DNA of 25,333 nt from Schoenoplectus triqueter (Eukaryota; Streptophyta; Magnoliopsida; Poales; Cyperaceae). Position numbers and translations under genes: made by a program. Positions 20,207-25,333 of the stretch are shown piece by piece. The stretch is taken from NCBI GenBank assembly GCA_964058805.1, contig CAXKVV010001799.1, positions 1 through 25,333 on the forward strand, read 5' to 3'. The notes under the pieces were generated by a model. It worked only from the letters and a program-made list of their open reading frames with translations, ran no database searches and had not been told where the DNA came from. Each line of letters begins with the position of its first letter. Within the stretch, counting starts at the first letter, position 1.

Positions 20207-20492
20207 TGAGTATTTTTTGTATTATTTGATTTTTAAATTATTCAAAAATATATAATTATTCAAAAATACATAATTAATTCGATGAAAATGATTATTTAAA
20301 AATTAATAAATTTCTTTTTCAACTTTTATTATTTTTTTATAATTTTCTGAAATTTTATTTTTTACAAATTTTTTAATTTTTTAGTACTATTAGATTTTTA
20401 AATAATTAAAAATAATAATTCGAATTAGTTAAAAATTATTATTAAAAAATATGATAAATTATTATTTTTTTCGATTTATAAAAAAAAAATTG

Positions 20493-20664
20493 GACCGGAC
20501 CGGACCGTCCCGTGGGGGTCCGGCCCCCGGGGGCCAACGGTGGGACGGGTTCGGTTTTTTCGAATTTGGACCGCCTTGGACCGGACCATTTGGACCGGGC
20601 GGGACCGTGGACCGTGTGGGACTGTGGACCGTCCGGATTTGGACCGGACCGGCCCGGACCGGAC
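20493..20664. repeat. GGACCG-rich array, right
   Basis: Right subterminal block of the same element, again dominated by GGACCG in the plus direction. It also has a CCCCCGGGGG palindrome near 20525. Because both blocks carry the motif mostly in the same orientation, they are direct rather than inverted repeats. Confidence 0.9.
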
Positions 20665-20948
20665 CGTCTTCAATACTCTACTTAGAACTGGTGAAATGAA
20701 CTAGGTTAGTCGCAACTTGGGTTTGTATTCTCTGCAGAGAATTTTCGTACGGATCTCCGTAAGGAAATCACAACAGCTCAAGTAAATCAACAGCTATGGG
20801 GAAATCTAAATACGAATTTTGATGTACGGAACTATTTATTACTGTTAAATCATAATCGTTGATAGATGATCTGATCGCACAAATCAAAAGAAACAAGATC
20901 TTTTTTAGCTTCGCAGGAGATGTTAGTTCGTCGCTCCTCTCCTGTACA

Positions 20949-21129
20949 CAGGGGCGGATTTAGAGGGGGGCACAGAAGTTATACGTCGAGATTTAAATTT
21001 ATCATGTATTTTTATTTAGTGTAGTGTATTATCTTCTTTAATTTATTAATTTCAATATTCTAGTGATGTATACTCTAATGATGTATACTGACATCGCCCT
21101 TCTTATACTAAAATCTTGATTCCACCCTG
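20949..21129. mobile_element. Small hAT MITE with exact 8-bp target duplication (181 bp)
   Basis: CCTGTACA lies at 20941-20948 and 21130-21137. The left end is CAGGGGCGGATTTAG and the right end read inward is CAGGGTGGAATCAAG, matching at about 10 of 15 positions. GGGGCGGA-type termini are common among plant hAT MITEs. The interior is AT-rich and has a short direct repeat GATGTATACT. Confidence 0.8.
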
Positions 21130-21137
21130 CCTGTACA

Positions 21138-23390
21138 AAACTATTTGTTGTAGCAAGTAGCAACTCTCATAAATGCATCTTGCAGAAATGGTACTTGTCA
21201 AGATCTGATGGATTGCAGATGAGCCCTGTGTGATTTTAACATCTGGAGTTTTCATGACAATTGCATTGCAATATTTTTAGAGTGTAAAGGAAGTTGAATT
21301 TATTCAATTATGCAAGAATGGTAATAGTTGCAATATATTAATGGTGGGAATTTAATTGTTCTCACCGATTTAAAATAAAAATATGTACAGCACGCAAAAA
21401 AATGCAAAAAATGTTACTGATGATAGATATATTTGATTTTGTCTATTTTGGATTAGACATATTGAATGCAAATGTCTACTTGTCAGCTTTTTCGATATAC
21501 GAGAAGCAACATAAAAGGTTAAAGGTCTCTGTGTAGTAGTATGAAAATGAATAAATTTACATTCTGATTTCAGTTTGAATATTCATTTTTTAGTTGATGA
21601 ATTGTTAAGCAAACTATACAAGTTCGTTCATTATAAGTTATCAAACAGTCAAACAGATAAAAATACTTTATGATTAATTCAAATGGTAGTAACAGATCAG
21701 ACTAAAATAAGATAAAAAATAAAATAAAAAGCTGCTTCAAAACAAAATGCAACCCGGATTTTCATTGTTCACGTTCAAGTATTCAAGTAACAACATCTTA
21801 TAACTTCCAGTTCCAGCTGAATACAGAGCACTGAATGCTGGTCTTTAATGGAGGACATCTCTTAGGCCATTAAATGAAACTTTTGTGGACCCCTTCAAAT
21901 ATGTAGTCCCTCTGTCTCTGCAATCTGCATCGTGCACCGACGAGTTACAAAATGTGACTGGTCAAGAACAAGAATAGGATTATTTCTAAAATACCAAAAT
22001 AGGATTCAAGTAATCTTTTTTTTTATATTTGAAAAGAGGATTAAAAAGAAGACCTTTTGATACTTAACAAAATAAATCAACGGATTCCAATTAATTTTTA
22101 TATATTTTTAAGCAACTTAATACTAATTAACGTATAATTAATTTTAATTAATGTGCATATAAGTTCAATTAATATTAAATTATAAAATAAATTCAAAAGT
22201 ATAATTAAACGTCGGGTCAACCTACACCTAATCCAATTCATAAAAAAATTTACTAATAACTAACAAATTTATTTCATATTATTTTTAGTTGGGCTGGATC
22301 AAGAATTGATGCCCAAATTGCCCACTTCAATTGAGACCAAAACGAAGCAAGGCTGCAAACTAAACTCCTAAATCTCAATCGGTTTTATAGTTACCTCTGA
22401 AAATTATTATAACTTCTATTCAAATGGATCAGAGACACCACCATCAGCAAACCAATAAAGCTTAAAGGACTCAGATCATCTACATACCACGAGTGTTCTT
22501 TGGTATCACAAGCAAAAATACAATTACTATAGATAAGGATAGATTGGTAATAACTTTTTGACTACTTTGACAACACTCTATCAAATTATGTAAAAAAAAA
22601 AAAAATTATTGGTCTGATGACAGATGCGATGCTCTCCGTATGGAAATCACAGATTAGAAATCTAAATTAGAGATTCTTTATAGACATCTAAAAGTCATGT
22701 AGTTTAGACTTTCATTTTTATTAAAAAAATTATGTAAAAAAAATTGTAGATATATCAGTTTCATTAATCATTATAGATTAATTCCGTATAACGTTAAAAA
22801 CAATTTTAATATTATTTAATCTCCCTTTAAATGCTATCAAATATAGACCACAACAACTTATATTATGTACTAAATACCTATAAAAAGTAAGCTGCATTTC
22901 GTTGTCAGATTTAAAAATCATAAATTATTTTTTACGATTATCAAGATTGTTAAACTAATCTACTATCAATATATGAATCCATCCAATTATTATAATGAAT
23001 CCAAAATCAAGTACGATTAATGTGCATATTAATAATTTCCGATTAGATGGTTCATGTCCATTGCTACAATATTAATTTTGAAACCACAAGAAGTTAATTA
23101 CCTAGTCATCCTCGACTTCATTTTTCTTTAATCAGTCAAAATTTATTTCTTTGAACTAACAAACGCCAGCTATTTGTACAAGACCACACTTCCTGCTCCT
23201 ACTACATAATTAATATTTTGTCTATTTTGAGTGACACAATTATACCGATTTTGAAAGCATGGGAATAGCTGGTATTCACGGTTATATATATTTTAGGTGG
23301 TGTTATTAGGAGGAAACGCTGTCATGGTCATGTTCTCCATTAAGAAAAATACTTTTTCCCATTTGTTGAATGTATTTTGAATTGATTAGA
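21138..23390. other. Intergenic, no gene seen
   Basis: About 2.2 kb of AT-rich sequence without a convincing frame, inverted termini or RNA gene. A run of A follows ATTATGT near 22590. Confidence 0.45.
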
Positions 23391-23393
23391 TGC

Positions 23394-23482
23394 CACTAAT
23401 TGACAATTTTTAATCAATAGATATCACTAATTGACAATTTTTAATCTATATATAGGTAGCACTAATTTACAATTTAATCGAT
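23394..23482. repeat. Three imperfect tandem units of 31-35 bp
   Basis: CACTAATTGACAATTTTTAATC begins at 23394 and 23425, and a diverged third copy (CACTAATTTACAATTTAATC) begins at 23460. Non-coding. Confidence 0.75.
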
Positions 23483-25333
23483 GAAATGCAAGCTCGGGAG
23501 AGAAAAACAAGTGTCAATCTGCTACCAGAATGGCACTGTAGTGATTGATGGTTGTGAGATATCAACTTTGACATTGTGCACTCTATTTTGCGGTTCTTTA
23601 TACGCTGACGTTGAAATATACATAATACCATGTCATAATGTTCTGCACGTAGATAGTGATCAACATGTATCATAACAGTACATTTTATTTCTAATTGGTG
23701 TCTGTTCCTGAGAAATAGTTTTAGCGTGGTATTTTACTTTTTTTAAGAATTAATCAAATATAAATTACAACTACAATTTTGATAGAATTCATCAATAAAT
23801 ATTTGAATTATATAGAAGTATTTCTCTTTAGAGGTACACTTTGTGGGGGCAAGAAGCATGTGGTTGTTAGTTCCAAGATTATAATTGAATTTGATTTATT
23901 TTCTGTTAAAGATGTCTTAGACCACAATATTTAAAAAAAAATACAGAAAAATATCTCCTTTTATATATATTTCTCCATTTCCATACATATTAGTTGGTTG
24001 CATATCCACATCTATACCAGTCGGAAGAATCTTTATATGGTGCATGTTGTTATGGAGGATTCTTTCAGGAAATATATTTTTTTAGAGTACTGCATACACC
24101 AATGCTTTTGTGCACCGACGTTATTCAAAGTAAAATTTTGAATTTAACAACGTGCAATTCTAAAAGGCGAAACGAAAATTCTTGTATGCTATATTTTTTT
24201 AGAAAAATATATTGTTAGAATATACATTTTTATGGAAAAAAATAATTAAGATTCTCATTCTATAAGTAAAAGAACATATATACAAATATATTATTAAAAT
24301 ATTTCCTACTTTTTAATTTTGTTCCTATTTATTTGAAAATCTATTGTCAAAATTGTCAAAATAACTCATTGGCAAGGAATCCCTCCCTTTTAATTATAGT
24401 CTTACATTATTATTGCAAACCTTTATAATTTTCACATGCTCATTTCAATTACAGAATAATGTTATTAATTAACATATTGTAAATGTGCATTTTATCTTTT
24501 CTTATAATTAATATTATCATTATCTGTTCTTTATTTTCTGAAAAATAGATTTCTTTTTTATTTGAATTTGGTGTAACAAATACATGATCAATTTCACTTC
24601 TATTTTTCTTTGAACATTGCAATAGGAGTTTAGATGATTATGAATATTACTTGTACATCCGATTGAAAGTTAATCAAAGACATATTAATTTCCGCATTTT
24701 TATCACGAATGTTTTATTGAAGGGGTGGTTAATTATTATATGATTCAAAAATAAATCATCATGCATTGTCATCTACTCATCTCATAGTCTCATTCTCACA
24801 AGTCATACCTTACAATTTTTCTCTCAACATATCAGTCGTGAGTCGTGTATACTGTACTGGGACTAATATCGAGTCGATAATACTTTTTGTGGGCTGGAAA
24901 TGTAAAAGAAATATTTTGGGCTGACGGGAATATTTGGATTCATAATTTTTGGATTATATGGATTCTTATACAAAAATCGAACTTGGGGAAGCAGTGTTAC
25001 CAATTAAGAATCACACCACTGGCCGAATCCTCTTTTGTGAAAGATTCTCTCTTTTATTTTTATTTTAGAGGGTGGGATTACTTGAGGAGGGTTCAAGTTT
25101 CTTAATTTTTTGTGCCTCAATTATGCGTTAATTATTAAAAATGTTAATAACTTAAAATTTAAAACTGATATATCAAAATAAAATCATTAAATTTGATCTA
25201 TATTATATTTTATTTTTATATATAAAAATATATTCATTTTATGTAAATCAACCAGTTATAAAATCAAATCTAAAAATGAGACACGACACAAAATAATAAG
25301 TCATTTCAACTATACATAATAAAATCAAATCTT
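23483..25333. other. Intergenic to the right edge, no gene seen
   Basis: AT-rich. It includes the single MITE arm at 24306-24383. Short frames here have no recognisable domains or splice context. Confidence 0.4.
24306..24383. mobile_element. Lone arm related to the 2482-2797 MITE
   Basis: Read on the minus strand this starts GGGATTCCTTGCCAATGAG and continues to TTCAAATAAATAGGAAC, in step with the ends of the 2482-2797 element. I could not find a matching left arm nearby, so it is either a solo end or a heavily decayed copy. Confidence 0.45.

Larger units (their letters stand above)
19954..20680. mobile_element. hAT element with GGACCG subterminal arrays and exact 8-bp duplication (727 bp)
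   Basis: CTTAGAAC at 19946-19953 and 20681-20688 flanks ends TAGAGATTTGAA (left) and TAGAGTATTGAA (right, read inward). Both subterminal regions are dense arrays of GGACCG/CGGTCC words (19968-20206 and 20493-20664), while the 290-base middle is nearly pure A/T. This sharp composition contrast is striking in the window. hAT transposases bind repeated subterminal motifs, so the arrays are probably binding sites. Open frames across the arrays arise from the repeat and encode only Gly/Pro/Arg-rich low-complexity sequence. Confidence 0.85.

Noticed and set aside
20031..20699. Gly/Pro/Arg-rich frames on both strands
   Set aside because: They are translations of the GGACCG arrays and terminate in the AT-rich centre or outside the element border.

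Overview
The window is nuclear DNA of a flowering plant. It is AT-rich, full of short non-autonomous DNA transposons, and its only well-supported genes are split by spliceosomal (GT-AG) introns and encode plant cell-wall proteins. The species cannot be named from the sequence. A monocot is possible, because secreted proteins made only of the expansin C-terminal domain are best known from grasses (group 2/3 pollen allergens), but this is not proof.

Genes. Two related genes lie in tandem on the minus strand. The upstream one (12341-14019, four exons, 269 aa) is a complete beta-expansin with signal peptide, six-stranded double-psi beta-barrel domain (D1) and cellulose/xylan-binding-type domain (D2, CBM63). 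The downstream one (8118-8770, two exons, 128 aa) has a near-identical signal-peptide start and promoter core, but joins the signal peptide directly to D2 and has no D1. It looks like an internally deleted copy of a beta-expansin, and its splice acceptor coincides with a CAG that is ordinary coding sequence in the full-length neighbour. On the plus strand there are two weaker candidates: a two-exon gene for a 46-residue membrane-type peptide (15865-16354), whose end runs into a large foldback element, and a lone exon-like stretch (4010-4138).

Mobile elements. Most of the rest is transposon-derived. Five elements have hAT-like ends with 8-bp target-site duplications: 619-1728 (exact), 5823-6700 (7/8), 19012-19197 (7/8), 19954-20680 (exact) and 20949-21129 (exact). 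A Mutator-like family with long inverted ends and GC-rich 21-bp palindromes occurs at 3644-3964 (9-bp duplication), 14986-15333, and cut by the left edge at 1-59. A giant foldback element of about 1.9 kb (about 16337-18215) has arms made largely of TTA/TAA repeats. Further inverted-repeat elements without clear target duplications lie at 2482-2797, 4666-5030 and 18388-18831.

Other structure. There is an exact 101-bp tandem duplication (288-489), a C20A12 tract (6934-6965), a TA microsatellite (12132-12156), and a cluster of three AACGG motifs resembling mitosis-specific activator elements (11443-11470). The long spaces at 6709-8117, 8866-12340, 21138-23390 and 23480-25333 show no gene I can support. 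No tRNA, rRNA or CRISPR array was found.
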